Source: Rhineura floridana
Taxonomy: Eukaryota > Chordata > Lepidosauria > Squamata > Rhineuridae
Length of the DNA: 64,000 bases
Assembly (NCBI RefSeq): GCF_030035675.1
Contig: NC_084493.1
Location: forward strand, 20,995,822-21,059,821
Direction of reading: 5' to 3'
A model generated the notes under the pieces. It ran no database searches. It was given only the letters and a program-made list of their open reading frames with translations, and was not told the origin of the DNA. Shown here in pieces: positions 45,301 through 55,036 of the stretch (positions within the stretch are counted from its first letter, which is position 1; every line of letters begins with the position of its first letter). Both the position numbers and the translations under genes were made by a program.

Positions 45301-48300
45301 TAATCCCCCAATCTCTCTCGCTCTCACACAGAATGTGGTAAAGAGATTAACTCTTTCTGACCCTGCAGCTTCTCCACTTCCATTGCCCCCTCCACAAAAC
45401 GCTTCCCTTCCACTCAATCTTCAAAGCGTATCTTCCCATATCATGCCTTGTTAAGTCTTTTAGAACACTTAAAAAAACTTGCTACAGTGGAAATATACTG
45501 CACATTTTTTTCCATACTAACTTATACTGTAAAGGCAACCAAGAAGCTCAGTAAATAAATTATCAATTGTTATTACATTAACTAGGCAAGAAGTAATCTG
45601 GATGGTACCCCTTAAAAGAACTAAATTCAGATCATTGTGCCTTTGGAAAGCTTGGTCATCTGAAATCTTCATCACATATCTGATACCAAAGAGATCCTTC
45701 TAATGAAACGGCTGTGGACCTCTTGCGAGGAAATGTAGCTTGCATGTCAAGAAGCTTATTACTTGTTCACTGCCACATAAATGGATTGTCAGTGTAGAGC
45801 CCTTGCTTTGCATCAAGAAGGTTGCACATTCAATCCCTGGCATTTCCAGGTAGGGCTGGGAGATGTCCCAGTCTGAAACCCTGGAGAGCAGCTGCCAGCC
45901 AGTGTAGACAATACTGAGCTAGATGGACCAATGGTGTGACTCAGTATAAGGCAGCTTCCTATGTTCTATGTCAGGGTTGTAAGATGGTAACAAGTACTGT
46001 TTGACCCAGATAGTTCTGTTTGTACCTATTGTGTCAGGAACAAAAGTCCGCGGGCCAGACAGCTACAGCAGGGGATGTCAGTACTTCTCTGGATCTTTTG
46101 GGCTCTTGGCTGAAGCCTGTGAATCCCAGCAAGAAAAGCCAATTTCTAGCTTTCCTGATTGCAAAGATAGGTTTGCATACATGATGGCCAACGTATTTTG
46201 GATAGAGTCCCCAGTGCTGAACCAGATGTGGTCCAGTAACAACATCTGTCAAATCTAGCTACTAAAAATATAGACTAGAAGTTCAGTGTCGAAATATTGC
46301 TACTCAGTGTAATAAAAATGGAAAAATTAGATCTAATCCAACACAGTGACTGTCTGGGCCAATGACAGTTAAGCAGTCAGAGCTCCTCTGTGAAAAGAGT
46401 GATCCAAGTTACTAGTTTTGGGCCACTCTCCACCAGAAAATAATCTTAATTTGATGAAACACCCAATAAAGCAATAGTGAAATTGATGGCCGATTAAGAT
46501 GCTGCATTGGGAAGACAAGGGTGTGCCAGAAAAAAAGGGGGAGAAGGTATAACTGCAAGGGAACACCTCTCTCAGTACCTAACTCATAAGCATAAGGGTG
46601 GGAAAGCTCCAGTCCTTGGGCAAAAAGCTGACCTTTGGCCCCTTCCTAGTTTATGCCTCTTTCACTGGGCTTAAGAAGGGGAGCAACTGAGCCCCCAAGT
46701 TGGTTCCAAGATTAAATTGTTGTTTAAATTGTTAACAATTAAATTTAATCACAGCCCAAACTTGGGGGCTCAGTCGCTCTTCTTCTCCAACTATCCTGTC
46801 CCCATGGACCAAAAAAAAGAAAAAGAATCCACAGACCTGGCCCTATCATTAGGCACAGTGAAAACGCCACTTATTTGAGGAGTATTCAAAGTGCAGAACA
46901 TTGGGAGTTGTTTTAATTTATTTCATCATGACCTTTTTACTGCCAAGGAGGGGAGGCGAAAGGTGCTGGTGGGGTTTTCAGCCTCAGGTGTCAAAATAAT
47001 TTGCCTGGCCTTGGTACTATATACCTTGGTATTTTGGGGTTGGGGGGAGGGCACCATTTGCTGTTCCATCACAAGCAGTAGAATGTCTTGGTCCAGCCCT
47101 GATAACCAGACAAATTAAAGCATTCTCCCCATACTAAATAAATAATAAATAGTACTACCCCCTTTTCCTTCCAGGCTACCTCTAGAGTAAAAGTACCTCA
47201 TTTTGTTAAAACTACCAATTAAAGCAGTAATGAGTAATTATTAAGTAACTGATGAAGATGCTGCATGTGGTAGACCTGGGGAAAGGAAATGCCTGCCTAG
47301 GTGTAAGAGCAAAAAAACAGATACATTTGTAGGAGGAATAAAGAAACACATGAAGTCCATACACAATTACTCTTAGCTAAGTAGTGTAGTGGCAAATTCA
47401 GAAGTGCAGGGTCCCTTCATGTTAGTCACAGCCATCTCCTACAACAACAGACATCCCCAGGAGCCAATATGCATGAAAGGGGAGAGTGTTAGCTACTAAG
47501 AAGCGTCTTCTCAGTGGCTCTCAGCACCTTTAACTATGATTGGCTCCAATCAGCAGGAAAGGACATGGAAGCATGTTAGAAGACTCTTCTCAGTGGTTAT
47601 CACACTATCATGCTGGAGACATAGGGACCCTGCTCCCAAAAAAGTACAGGGTCCAAGACAACTACCCATACAACTACACTCCTACTCTCAGCAGATTGGG
47701 TCAATGTGTCAGACTAGTCAGAAGCATCTGCTTTCTGGGAGATATCTAACGTCACAATGAAATGCACACAAAACCAAAGCTTTCTTGAAAATGTGTTAAA
47801 ATTTGTAAGACCTCCAGTGCTACGGACAACATTGGACAGAGTCACTCCAATTTAAGGTGTGTTCAAATCAAAAAGCAACTACTGTTAGCCACAAAGATAG
47901 TTAAGCACATAGTCAAGCGTTACCACTATTTATTGCCTGCATTAACCCTGGCTTCAGTGCTCTTTTCCAAGCCATCAAGGTCACTAAGGAATCTGTTAAG
48001 CACTACTTCATTCATGATGCATTGTCCCACATAGGCAATTGGCAATAAAAAGTCTTTGGGGTCTTGTTGCTCTTGCTGTCAAGTTTTTTGTTTACATCAG
48101 TCATGTCCCTCCAGGTGTTGTTGGACTCCAACTTGCATGAGCCCCAGCCAGCACGGTCAATAGTCAGAGATGATGGGAGTTGTAATCTAGCAAAATCAAG
48201 AGGGCCGCAGGTTTCCCACTTCTACATAAAATCCGAAGTGCATCCCTATTTCTTCAGTTAAGCCAAAAAAATAACAGATTTTAGTCCAATTCAGTTTTCT

Positions 48301-51300
48301 TCCATGGAAATGATCTATTTTTAAAATGTCCAATCTGTCCTTCATCCAAACGGATCCCAGGGTGGTGTACAGAAATAAAAATACTGTAACAGAAAATAAC
48401 ACAATGTCCTGCATACAAGCAACAAAACTGAAGAGCTGCAGAGCCACAGAACTATAAAGCAGGAGAAGGGAGCCTTTGGCCCTCTAGATGTTGCTGAACT
48501 ACAACTCCCATCAGCCCCAGCAAGCATGGCCAATGGCCAGGAATGATAGGAGTTGTAGTTCAGCAACATCTGGAAGGCCAAAGGCTCCTCAAACCTGTTA
48601 TAAAGCAAACAGTGGAAGGAAAACCTGTGTTGGAATCAGGCCATAACAATATAACCCTTATGGAGGCTGCAAAAAGTGCACCTTAAAAAGCCCAGGTATT
48701 TGTAATATTTTTCCTGTCTTAGCCTACTTCCTTAAAAGCACAGAACACTTGTCTCCAAAGTGCCTATAAATATGTGCCTCCTGAATGCACGGCAGGAAAA
48801 ACACTGCTTATTAGTGTTTGATGTCCTGAAATTGTCAGCTTGTCTGATCACAAAACAAGTCTATGGCAAAGCTATGGCAGAAGAAGGATGTGAAATGATT
48901 TTAAGCTTATTCTCCTCCAATTGTCCCTTCCCAGTTTGCATTAAACGTCACAACATTTTCCTCGTATCCCTCTCCCCTTCCAGTTTAGCACAAACCTGTA
49001 GCCAACTTTGCGTGAGTAATGAAGGCAGTTCTCCTTGACGTGGGTTTGGAAATAGGCCGACCGGCAAATGGCGCCACACTCTGGGCAGCAATAAGGAGAT
49101 TTGTGAGCATGGATTCTTTGATGAGCACAGTAACTGCACTTGTTAGGCAACAGCATCTGGCATACTTGACAAGTCTAAAGGAAGAAAAGGAGAGACCACA
49201 ATTAGCCATTCCATCTTGTAAGGTCTGCTGCATTCTTTGCACTTTTTTCAGCCTCTCATCTTTTCTGCACTCTCTGCTATAAGAGCTTCCCCATATCCCC
49301 ATTAATTCTTCCCTAAGCCCCGTCCTCTCTCGTTACCTTAACTGTGCCAATTTCTTTGGCAGGTCCATGCCACTTCTGTGTTTTATACTCTGCCCAGGTA
49401 CTGCTGGTGTGAAGTAGTATTTTTACAAATAAGAATTCAGCTTTCTTCTGCAAATGCTTTCCCCCCGTTGTGTGTGTGTGTGTGTGTGTTACAATGCTTA
49501 CTCTACTTTCCAAACACCAGAACATGCACAATACCTTGATGTGAAGAGAGGTATTGAGATTCTCCAGTTACAAGTTGTTCCAAAGCCAAATTCTAACATA
49601 CTCACCAATAAAAAGAGTTCTGGGGAAGGAGCTAGGCCAGGCAACTGTCTTTCCAAGCCAACTTGGTACCAAGTTTTCTGGCACCTGTGCAAGGGAATTG
49701 CAGTGCCTCTCCTGGATCCTCACCAGAGGCCAACCTTTCTGTCACTGCCACAATTTATGGCGGCCAAAGACCAAAACCAGCAATTGACATCCAGACAGGA
49801 GGAACTATTAAAGCAACTGTCTTAGATCTGAGTATGCAGGGCTGGGCAGGAATGTATTGATGGTGTTAGTCTTGAAGCAGGACCTGAAATGATGGGATTC
49901 CAACCACCTCATATTTTATTCCGTTATCTGTAGAAGACCAACACCATCCCTTTTCCCATCCGGAGCACACTGAGCCTGGGGATAAGGGACAGCACAGCTG
50001 GCTACCACGTGGGCCTCTCTAAAGGAAAATGGACAAGAGTAAAGGGCACCCCACAGCCTCCAGATCAGCCCATGAGCTGACAGTGCCTATAGGTTGTGCC
50101 TTTGCAACCACTGTGGGCCACCACTAAGCCAGGCAGCACTAATGATGAAGCACAGGGAGGTAAACTACTGCCTCTCCATCACAGAACCCAAGGAGTAAAA
50201 GCAGGAATGAGAATAGTTGTATTACATCTCCAAGTTCTCAGTCACCAGATTATCATCGACAAAAGACCCCAAAACTTGCCTGTTCTTTTGGAACTTCAGC
50301 ATTAGGACAGCAGAAGCAGCGTGAGATGCCTGCCACCTATAACCTGGTTTCATCAACAAATATTCAAGCTATGTTAACTATTTGTAAACAACATTAATAT
50401 TACTGCTGTTGCCATCCACAGTGACTCTCTGAAATAAACAAATGTTCACCCCGGCAAGTTCAAAACACAAGCCCTCTAAACATAAACTGGAGAACCACAG
50501 GAGCACTTGCTCTCAAGGCTGCTCAGGCATCATGTCTATTTCCAAACAGCTCAGTGATATAGGGACAAAAAGCAAAAGATTAGTGGCCAGGCTTGCAGGA
50601 ACTGAACCTGGGACAGCTGGGTCCAAGGCCAGTACCCTATCCACAGGGCTATCTGGGAAACAGCTGAGGACTGACCAACTAAAGACTTAGAGATACAATG
50701 CAAGCAGCATTGACTAGCTGGCATTAATTCTACCTGGTTCTAGCATCTGCAGCAGCATCTGACCCAATCTACACCAGAAGTGGGCAGAGGTAGATTGTGG
50801 CCATCGGTCAATTTGCAGTGGACCACCTAGCACTTGAGGGTTGCTGGGATTCTTGCAAAGAAAGCTATTTGCTATGTGTAGCTTGCTATGATCCAGCAAG
50901 GCACTTCTTAAGCTAGGGTGCACACAAATTCACTTAACATGGTTGAGCTAGGCCTTAACAATTAAGCGAGACCACTCTTGATCTATAAATTTAACAACCT
51001 TGTGGATCACTGTAAAAATGAAGTCAACCCACCCTGGTATACACAACAAGGCACACTGCCAGCCTGAATGTCTTTTTCCTTTCTCTGCTCTTGAACTTTC
51101 GCCATTCACTAGCTCCAGTTTCCTGCTTCCAACCAGTCATGGCGTATTACTGAAGCCCAAGTCATGTCTTGCTGCCAAGGAAGACATCTTAGATTTGACA
51201 TAGACTTGTCCCCTGATGCTACAAGTCAGCTCTCCTAGTGTTCGATCATTTCATTCACTGCATATGTTTCTACACTATCACCTGAGTGCCAGACAAGTTA

Positions 51301-52820
51301 CGGCAATTTCATCAGAGGCCTTATCATTGTCCCCAAAAGGCTCACAGTCCAAATACTGAATGTTTGTTTTACTTATGCACATTTGTCGTTCAACTCCAAA
51401 CCCCCATCAGTTGCAGCCAACATAGTCAAATGCCAGGGATGATGGGTGTTTGAGTCCACCAACATGTAGTGTGTGTGTTTGCCTCCCTGGGCTCCTTCTA
51501 GTTGGAAGGGCGGGATATACATTTAGTAAAGAAATAAATATAAACAAACAAACAAACATCTGAAGGGCCACTGATTCTCTGCCGCAACATTAGCAGGAAT
51601 CCAAAGAGAACAGGAAAAGGTTGTGCTGTCAATGAAGGCATCTCTGGAAGCAAGTACAGCATTGACTAAGCCCTGTTCTCTAAAGGTAACCACATTGATG
51701 TATTTATTCAATGCCATTAGTGCCATATCATCTCATGTGGCTGTTGTTTGTTTCCTCCTCTGTATAATATTGATATGTTTTATCATTTTATTGCTTAGTT
51801 ACTGTAAACCGCCCAGAGAGCTTCGGCTATGGGGCGGTATACAAGTATAATAAATAAATAAATAAATAAATAAATAAATTTGTAATGTAATTTGTAATGC
51901 GCTCTACGTAGGGCTACCTCTGAAGACGGTTCGGAAGCTACAGCTGGTGCAAAATGCGGCGGCCAGACTGCTAACAAGAACGAAGCGATCTGACCATATA
52001 ACACCTGTTCTGGCCCGCTTGCACTGGCTTCCAATACGCTTCCGGGCCAGATTCAAAGTGTTGGTACTAACCTACAAAGCCTTATACGGCACGGGACCAC
52101 GATATCTGTCGGAACGCCTCTCCCGTTATGAACCGGCTCGTACACTACGGTCTGCTACGAAGGCCCTCCTCCGGGTCCCGACCCATAGGGAGGCCCGGAG
52201 GGCGGTGACAAGATCAAGGGCCTTCTCAGTAGTGGCCCCTGAACTATGGAATAGTCTCCCTGAGGAGGTGCGCTTGGCGCCGACACTATCATCCTTTCGG
52301 CGCCAAGTTAAAACCTTTCTCTTCTCCGAGGCATTTTAATTCTTTGTTAATGATTGTAATGTTTGTAATTTGATTTTAGGTTATCCAGTTTTTTAGATTG
52401 TGAAATTTGATTTTAGATTGTGATGTTTTTGTATTTTATTGTATTTTATTGTATTTATGTTCACCGCCCAGAGAGCTATTGCTAGTCGGGCGGTATATAA
52501 GTTTTAAAAATAATAAAATAATAATAATTTGTTTCTATTGGTAATCTCACTAAGTTTTTTAAAAAACAGTTACTATTTAGATTTTCATCCTGTGCTTTTA
52601 TGAAATCTTGAGTTGTGGTTAATATAACCAACCATCACACACACTCTACAAACTAGGCCTGTTGGGCCTTAAGCACAGTAAACACAGACATCTCAAACCA
52701 AAAACCTATGAACAACAATCCTACAGCCTTCAAGTCTGTCTACTCTCACCTCAATGTCCTTCATCCCAAAAGGGATGTCCATCAAGCTTGGCATCAACTG
52801 CTCGGCACTGGACTGCACCA
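35859..52820 (-). CDS. ZNF592: ZNF592: C2H2 zinc-finger protein, C-terminal part (gene continues right)
   Basis: ZNF592 is a nuclear C2H2 protein of the ZNF592/ZNF687/ZNF532 group, known as a partner of ZMYND8 in a chromatin co-regulator complex. Recognised exons on the minus strand: 49174-48996, 45019-44843, 43048-42889, 40692-40429, 39668-39556, 37813-37678 and 36362-35859; an upstream small exon at 52820-52750 is inferred. All junctions are GT/AG with matching phases. Telling stretches are [102 protein letters not shown] and [12 protein letters not shown]. The tail is acidic with METSENGL, as in ZNF592 and unlike ZNF532. About 530 residues are in the window, against about 1267 in human; the large N-terminal exon lies beyond 64 kb. 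Confidence 0.93.
36470..36598. mobile_element. Foldback MITE, family 1
   Basis: AGGTGCCCTTCAGAAGTTGT ... CAACATCTGGAGAGCACCAG. Confidence 0.8.
36783..36900. mobile_element. Foldback MITE, family 1
   Basis: AGGGATGGGAAATCTGTGGC, CCTCCAGATGTTGCTGGACT and ACTAATGGGAGTTGTAGTCT. The right arm end is lost. Confidence 0.75.
36905..37670 (-). other. ZNF592: ZNF592 last intron, unassigned
   Basis: A/T-rich; nothing recognised. Confidence 0.35.
37678..37813 (-). CDS. ZNF592: ZNF592 exon (finger [10 protein letters not shown])
   Basis: One base completing Trp, then [40 protein letters not shown] and EDLTK. The second half of a finger whose first Cys is in the previous exon. Confidence 0.94.
37820..38655 (-). 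other. ZNF592: ZNF592 intron, unassigned
   Basis: Nothing recognised. Confidence 0.35.
38662..38795. mobile_element. Foldback MITE, family 1
   Basis: GGGGTACCTTTGGCCCTCCA ... CATCTGGAAAGCCAAAGGTT and ACCCACC. Confidence 0.85.
38800..38985 (-). repeat. tRNA-derived SINE, degraded
   Basis: AAGGAGCTCAGAGCAGCCTC, TTACCCAAGGTCAGTTTGGT, CACTCTAACTACTACACCAC: reverse complement of the SINE at 1812. Confidence 0.7.
39095..39372 (+). repeat. Interspersed repeat (CCAGCATCCTGTTCTCA family), copy 2
   Basis: GCCTGCTGGATCAGGCCAAT, CCATCTAGTCCAGCATCCTG and CAACTGGTATTCAGAAGCAT. Same family as 31205. Confidence 0.75.
39556..39668 (-). CDS. ZNF592: ZNF592 exon (finger [10 protein letters not shown])
   Basis: [37 protein letters not shown] plus two bases. 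One full C2H2 finger and the start of the next. Confidence 0.95.
39865..39990 (-). mobile_element. LINE 3' tail fragment
   Basis: TTTATTAGATTTGAACATCG and GGAGCAATTTACAATCAAC resemble an old L2/CR1-type 3' end. Confidence 0.4.
40085..40250 (+). repeat. 5S-rRNA-derived SINE
   Basis: The head GTATGGTCTGAAGGCACATG, CTTGCTGAGCTAAGCAGATC, GGTCTGGTCATCACCTAGAT and AGGAGACCACTTGGGAATGA parallels 5S rRNA through its internal promoter (GAAGCTAAGCAGGGTCGGGC and GGATGGGAGACCGCCTGGGA in the 5S gene). The tail TGCCGCCTTGGGTTC and GGATGTAAATGTAA is L2-like. Confidence 0.8.
40429..40692 (-). CDS. ZNF592: ZNF592 exon (linker and finger WTCREC)
   Basis: 88 codons, phase 0 at both ends. It opens [15 protein letters not shown], has a Ser/Thr/Lys-rich linker, then [20 protein letters not shown] and MKKSHGK. 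Confidence 0.94.
40700..41105 (-). other. ZNF592: ZNF592 intron, unassigned part
   Basis: A short SINE-like tail AGGGCAGGATATAAATCAAA near 40955; otherwise nothing. Confidence 0.35.
41110..41270. repeat. Interspersed repeat of the 20500 family
   Basis: ATTTGATCAAACCAACATTT, AACTACAGTTTGTACAAGCT, AACCAGGATTGCAAATCCCA and GTAAGCACAGCGCTTGTTC. Confidence 0.45.
41275..41970 (-). other. ZNF592: ZNF592 intron, unassigned part
   Basis: Nothing recognised. Confidence 0.35.
41975..42108. mobile_element. Foldback MITE, family 1
   Basis: GTGAGGAACCTGCAGCCGTC, AGATGTTGTTGGATTACAAC ... CAACAACATCTGGAGAGCCA. Confidence 0.8.
42180..42670 (-). mobile_element. Degraded L2-like LINE 3' region
   Basis: CACTTATTTATTGGAAGAAA, TATTCCCAGGGCAGTTTACA at the 3' side, then ACGACCAAGAAGGCCCTCTT, ATGGACTGGGAGCCAGTGCG and ACAATACAGGCATAAGAAGA, parallel to the 3' UTR of the LINE at 4.0-6.1 kb. 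No frame survives. Confidence 0.65.
42889..43048 (-). CDS. ZNF592: ZNF592 exon (fingers YKCSCE and FKCPQC)
   Basis: [40 protein letters not shown] and [13 protein letters not shown]. The first finger has the unusual short Cys-X-Cys spacing that I also recall in mammals. Confidence 0.95.
43070..43475 (-). other. ZNF592: ZNF592 intron, unassigned part
   Basis: Nothing recognised. Confidence 0.35.
43480..44170 (-). mobile_element. CR1 LINE 3' end, split by a hAT-like element
   Basis: Left part 43480-43571 (CACAGAGTTATAGAGTTGGA, CCCCTTGCTCAATGCAGGAT) and right part 43824-44170 (CATCCCCAACAGATGGCCAT, AGGAGGTTTCTCCTCATGGT, AAGTTTCCAGACCCTTCATC, GGTCACTCTCTTCTGGACAT). Confidence 0.85.
43572..43823. 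mobile_element. hAT-like element inserted in CR1
   Basis: Begins CAGGGGTGGGAAGC; the right end is GC-rich (GGAGGCTCTCCCCCCCCG). Flanked by AACTAGAG and AACCAGAG, an 8-bp duplication with one change. Not a palindrome like MITE family 1. Confidence 0.75.
44672..44790. mobile_element. Foldback MITE, family 1
   Basis: CCTAATGCCCTCCAGATGTT ... AATATTTGGAGAGCACCAGG. Confidence 0.75.
44843..45019 (-). CDS. ZNF592: ZNF592 exon (fingers CTHCG and KCSFC)
   Basis: [40 protein letters not shown] and [19 protein letters not shown], split at both ends. Confidence 0.95.
45100..45770 (-). other. ZNF592: ZNF592 intron, unassigned part
   Basis: Nothing recognised. Confidence 0.35.
45780..45970 (+). repeat. 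Second tRNA-SINE family, near full length
   Basis: CCTTGCTTTGCATCAAGAAG, CATTCAATCCCTGGCATTTC, CCAGGTAGGGCTGGGAGATG, GTAGACAATACTGAGCTAGA and AAGGCAGCTTCCTATGTTCT. Confidence 0.9.
46598..46815. mobile_element. hAT-like or palindromic element, unassigned
   Basis: AGGGGAGCAACTGAGCCCCC / AAACTTGGGGGCTCAGTCGC, an inverted pair around TAATTGTTAACAATTAA-like A/T text. Probable foldback element of another family. Confidence 0.45.
46830..48060 (-). other. ZNF592: ZNF592 intron, unassigned
   Basis: Nothing recognised. Confidence 0.35.
48095..48222. mobile_element. Foldback MITE, family 1
   Basis: CATGTCCCTCCAGGTGTTGT ... AGCAAAATCAAGAGGGCCGC. Confidence 0.75.
48340..48440 (-). mobile_element. LINE 3' tail fragment
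   Basis: CATCCAAACGGATCCCAGGG, TGGTGTACAGAAATAAAAAT, like other CR1/L2 tails here. Confidence 0.4.
48463..48601. mobile_element. Foldback MITE, family 1, with target duplication
   Basis: GGAGCCTTTGGCCCTCTAGA ... GGAAGGCCAAAGGCTCC, flanked by CTATAAAG and TTATAAAG, an 8-bp duplication with one change. Confidence 0.88.
48996..49174 (-). CDS. ZNF592: ZNF592 exon ([16 protein letters not shown])
   Basis: [40 protein letters not shown] and [19 protein letters not shown], then two bases of Arg. Cys-rich, two finger-like units. Confidence 0.95.
49180..51375 (-). other. ZNF592: ZNF592 intron, unassigned
   Basis: A (TG)n tract at 49475-49490; otherwise no gene, RNA or clear repeat. Confidence 0.35.
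51385..51590. mobile_element. Foldback MITE family 1, interrupted
   Basis: GTTCAACTCCAAACCCCCAT ... GATGATGGGTGTTTGAGTCC, then a short LINE/SINE tail (GGAAGGGCGGGATATACATT, AAATAAATATAAACAAACAA) before CATCTGAAGGGCCACTGATT. Confidence 0.55.
51795..51880 (+). mobile_element. L2-type LINE 3' end fragment with (TAAA)n tail
   Basis: ACTGTAAACCGCCCAGAGAG, CTTCGGCTATGGGGCGGTAT, then eight or so TAAA units. Confidence 0.9.
51890..52530 (+). mobile_element. L2-type LINE, RT C-terminus and 3' end
   Basis: Open frame to 52339: [80 protein letters not shown]. The 3' UTR ends TTCACCGCCCAGAGAGCTAT, TGCTAGTCGGGCGGTATATA and AATAAT repeats. It is 5'-truncated. The intact frame suggests a fairly recent insertion. 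It lies directly behind the tail of another L2 fragment. Confidence 0.92.
52750..52820 (-). CDS. ZNF592: Probable upstream ZNF592 exon (71 bp)
   Basis: On the minus strand an acceptor ATTACCTGCAG precedes 71 bp reading [20 protein letters not shown] and DIE, followed by the donor GTGAGAG. It ends at phase 0, which the next exon (starting TCQVCQ) requires. The reading is open and in a non-repeat area. I cannot confirm the match to a family member from memory alone. Confidence 0.6.
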
Positions 52821-52829
52821 CTGCAGGTA

Positions 52830-53775
52830 ATAAGGAGTGTCACACAGCTGAATGCTTCCGACCCCTTCCCCCATCAAAAACTTCCTGTATATGGAAAGCT
52901 TGCACATCAGCAAGCAGATTGAACTTTTTCCTGACACGCTGGCTGTCCATGTGCGGGAAGGTTTTTATAGTGGGAAATTTAAGCATATTGTTCCCTTCCT
53001 CTCAAGCAGTTTTAGGTAGCACAGATGGCAACAGACAGCTTGAAGACTATGGGAATTCTGGACTGCTGTTCCTGAGTTTTTGTTTATGTAACAAAATCTA
53101 TACACTGCTTGATTGTAATAAAACCTCTAACCTCCCCATCAAAGTATCTCTTAATCTTGCCTGCAATTCTAAAAATCTGACAAAAAGTTTGCCAGGGAAC
53201 TTCCTAGATCTGAGGAGAGGAAAAAGACCGAACAAGTCATTTTTCTTGGGGTCCATTTCTTTAGTCTAATTTTCTTTGACTTCTGTAACTACAGAGGCAT
53301 CTCAGTTTAATCCATTCAGTGTGTGGAACTACAGTATCTTTTATCCAGCAGGGATAGAAGCAGTTGGGGGGGGGAGAGAACAATTCTGACACAAGAGGAA
53401 AGGGTTAAGAAGCCCTAACCCCACCCCACAACTGCTGGCCTTCTACTTCAAACTCCAGCCTCAGCAGCCACATTGTACTAAAATGAAAAGAACAACAAAG
53501 CATGTAATGTGCAGTTCTGCCCTAACTATCCCAGCAAGCAGTGCACTATCACAGAGGAATCTCAAACAACATCTCTTTATCTTTTGTTTTCTCTTTTGCC
53601 CAAAAGAAGAACCTCATGAGCTGTTTAAAGGGCAGATTCCAATGTAATTTCCCCCCCCTAACACGGAAGAATAAATACAGACTGCTTTTCATTGGAAAGC
53701 AGATCCATGTGGATTTAGTATCCTGGCATATAGCTGATCCAAATGTATTGCGGGTCATGGTTTAGTGCTACACAA
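52830..53775 (-). other. Probable ZNF592 intron, unassigned
   Basis: Nothing recognised. Confidence 0.35.
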
Positions 53776-53779
53776 ATTA

Positions 53780-54130
53780 GCCTTCCGCGACCTCTGGGCT
53801 TATCCACTTCCTCTTCCCACTGCGATTCTTCCCTTTTTGGTTTGAGTCAAAACACAATCTGAAGTTTCTTTTGAAATGGTAAACTACGGGTTGTGCTTGC
53901 CCTGCAAACCGGGACTGGAAAACTATTGCTAGCTGCTTTCGAGGCAAGCACAATCCAAAGCTTGCCAGTCTGGATGAAACTTGCTGTACTCAAGAAAGGG
54001 GAAAACAATGCGCAAGGCTAGGGAAGAAGGGACACATAACCCCAAGGGGGCCCAGCCAGGCTCGATCATGTAGCTCCAAACCATGTTTTTGGCATTACGC
54101 CTGAACCAGCCTATAGGGCACTCGACGTTT
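53780..54130. repeat. Interspersed repeat of the 20500 family
   Basis: GGTTTGAGTCAAAACACAAT, GGTAAACTACGGGTTGTGCT, AAACCGGGACTGGAAAACTA and CTTTCGAGGCAAGCACAATC. Confidence 0.4.
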
Positions 54131-54134
54131 ATCC

Positions 54135-55030
54135 ATGTGAAGTCTTAGAAGAAATAAATTACATCACAATTGCTTAACAAGGAGTAAACAGTTAATGCCA
54201 ATGAGGACTCCTCTTCCCCCTTAACTGTCTCCTGGCACCTAGAATTATCAGGCTGCAGCAGAGGGATTGATGGGAAGAAGAACCACTCCATCAGCTCTGC
54301 TGAGAAACCAGCTTCACTTAGGCCCGCCTGTCCCCTGAGCTATTTCTATTCCAGCTGGTCATAAGAGCTACTATGCAAAAGAATTGGTGCCTGCATTTGC
54401 TTGTTTCCCTCTTCCCCTTTGTGTTGTGTCTTTTAGACTGTACGCCTGTGGGCAGGGGCTGTCTTGTTTTATTGAGCTTGTGTAAGCTGCTCTGGAAGAC
54501 TTTTCAGCTGAAAACTGGGATTAGGCACAGTTGCCCCAGTCCCAGATCACTGGAACTCAATACTTTCTGTGTTTCTAGCCTCTCGAGCAGCTTGTGAACT
54601 CTCAGGCAGGTCTAGCAATCTTTTTTGGGGGGGGGGATCTAGTTTAGGACATGACACTGGTAAATAGCAATTTTGCTAGTTCCCAATCATTATTCCTTCC
54701 AAAACTAGAAAGCCAATAAACAACTGAATAATGCTTAGCAATTTGGGTAGTGACACTACAATAATACTGTCTGTTTAGTGAAAAGGAAACAGATAAAAAT
54801 CATCAGCCAGAACCCAGGACCACACATGATTATTCCACTGGGGACATTAAATGGAAATATAAATTCTGACTTTGAGGCTTCTGTTACAGAATGAAACAAA
54901 ATAGAGTACAGAGTATAGGAATTCTCAGATTTCTAAAGTGAAGTTTCCCTTCCTCCAGTAAATACTACCACTGAGGCAGCTGCTCCATCCCATAATGCTA
55001 TCTGTGCAAAAAGACTTGCACATCCCTTAT
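54135..55030 (-). other. Probable ZNF592 intron, unassigned
   Basis: Nothing recognised. Confidence 0.35.
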
Positions 55031-55036
55031 CTGCAA

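Noticed and set aside
35859-49174. ZNF532 instead of ZNF592 (its tandem order with SEC11C would suit)
   Set aside because: The acidic tail with METSENGL and the lack of the ZNF532 C-terminal finger favour ZNF592.
52754-53269. 171-codon plus-strand frame
   Set aside because: Antisense of the probable ZNF592 exon and its intron; no domain.
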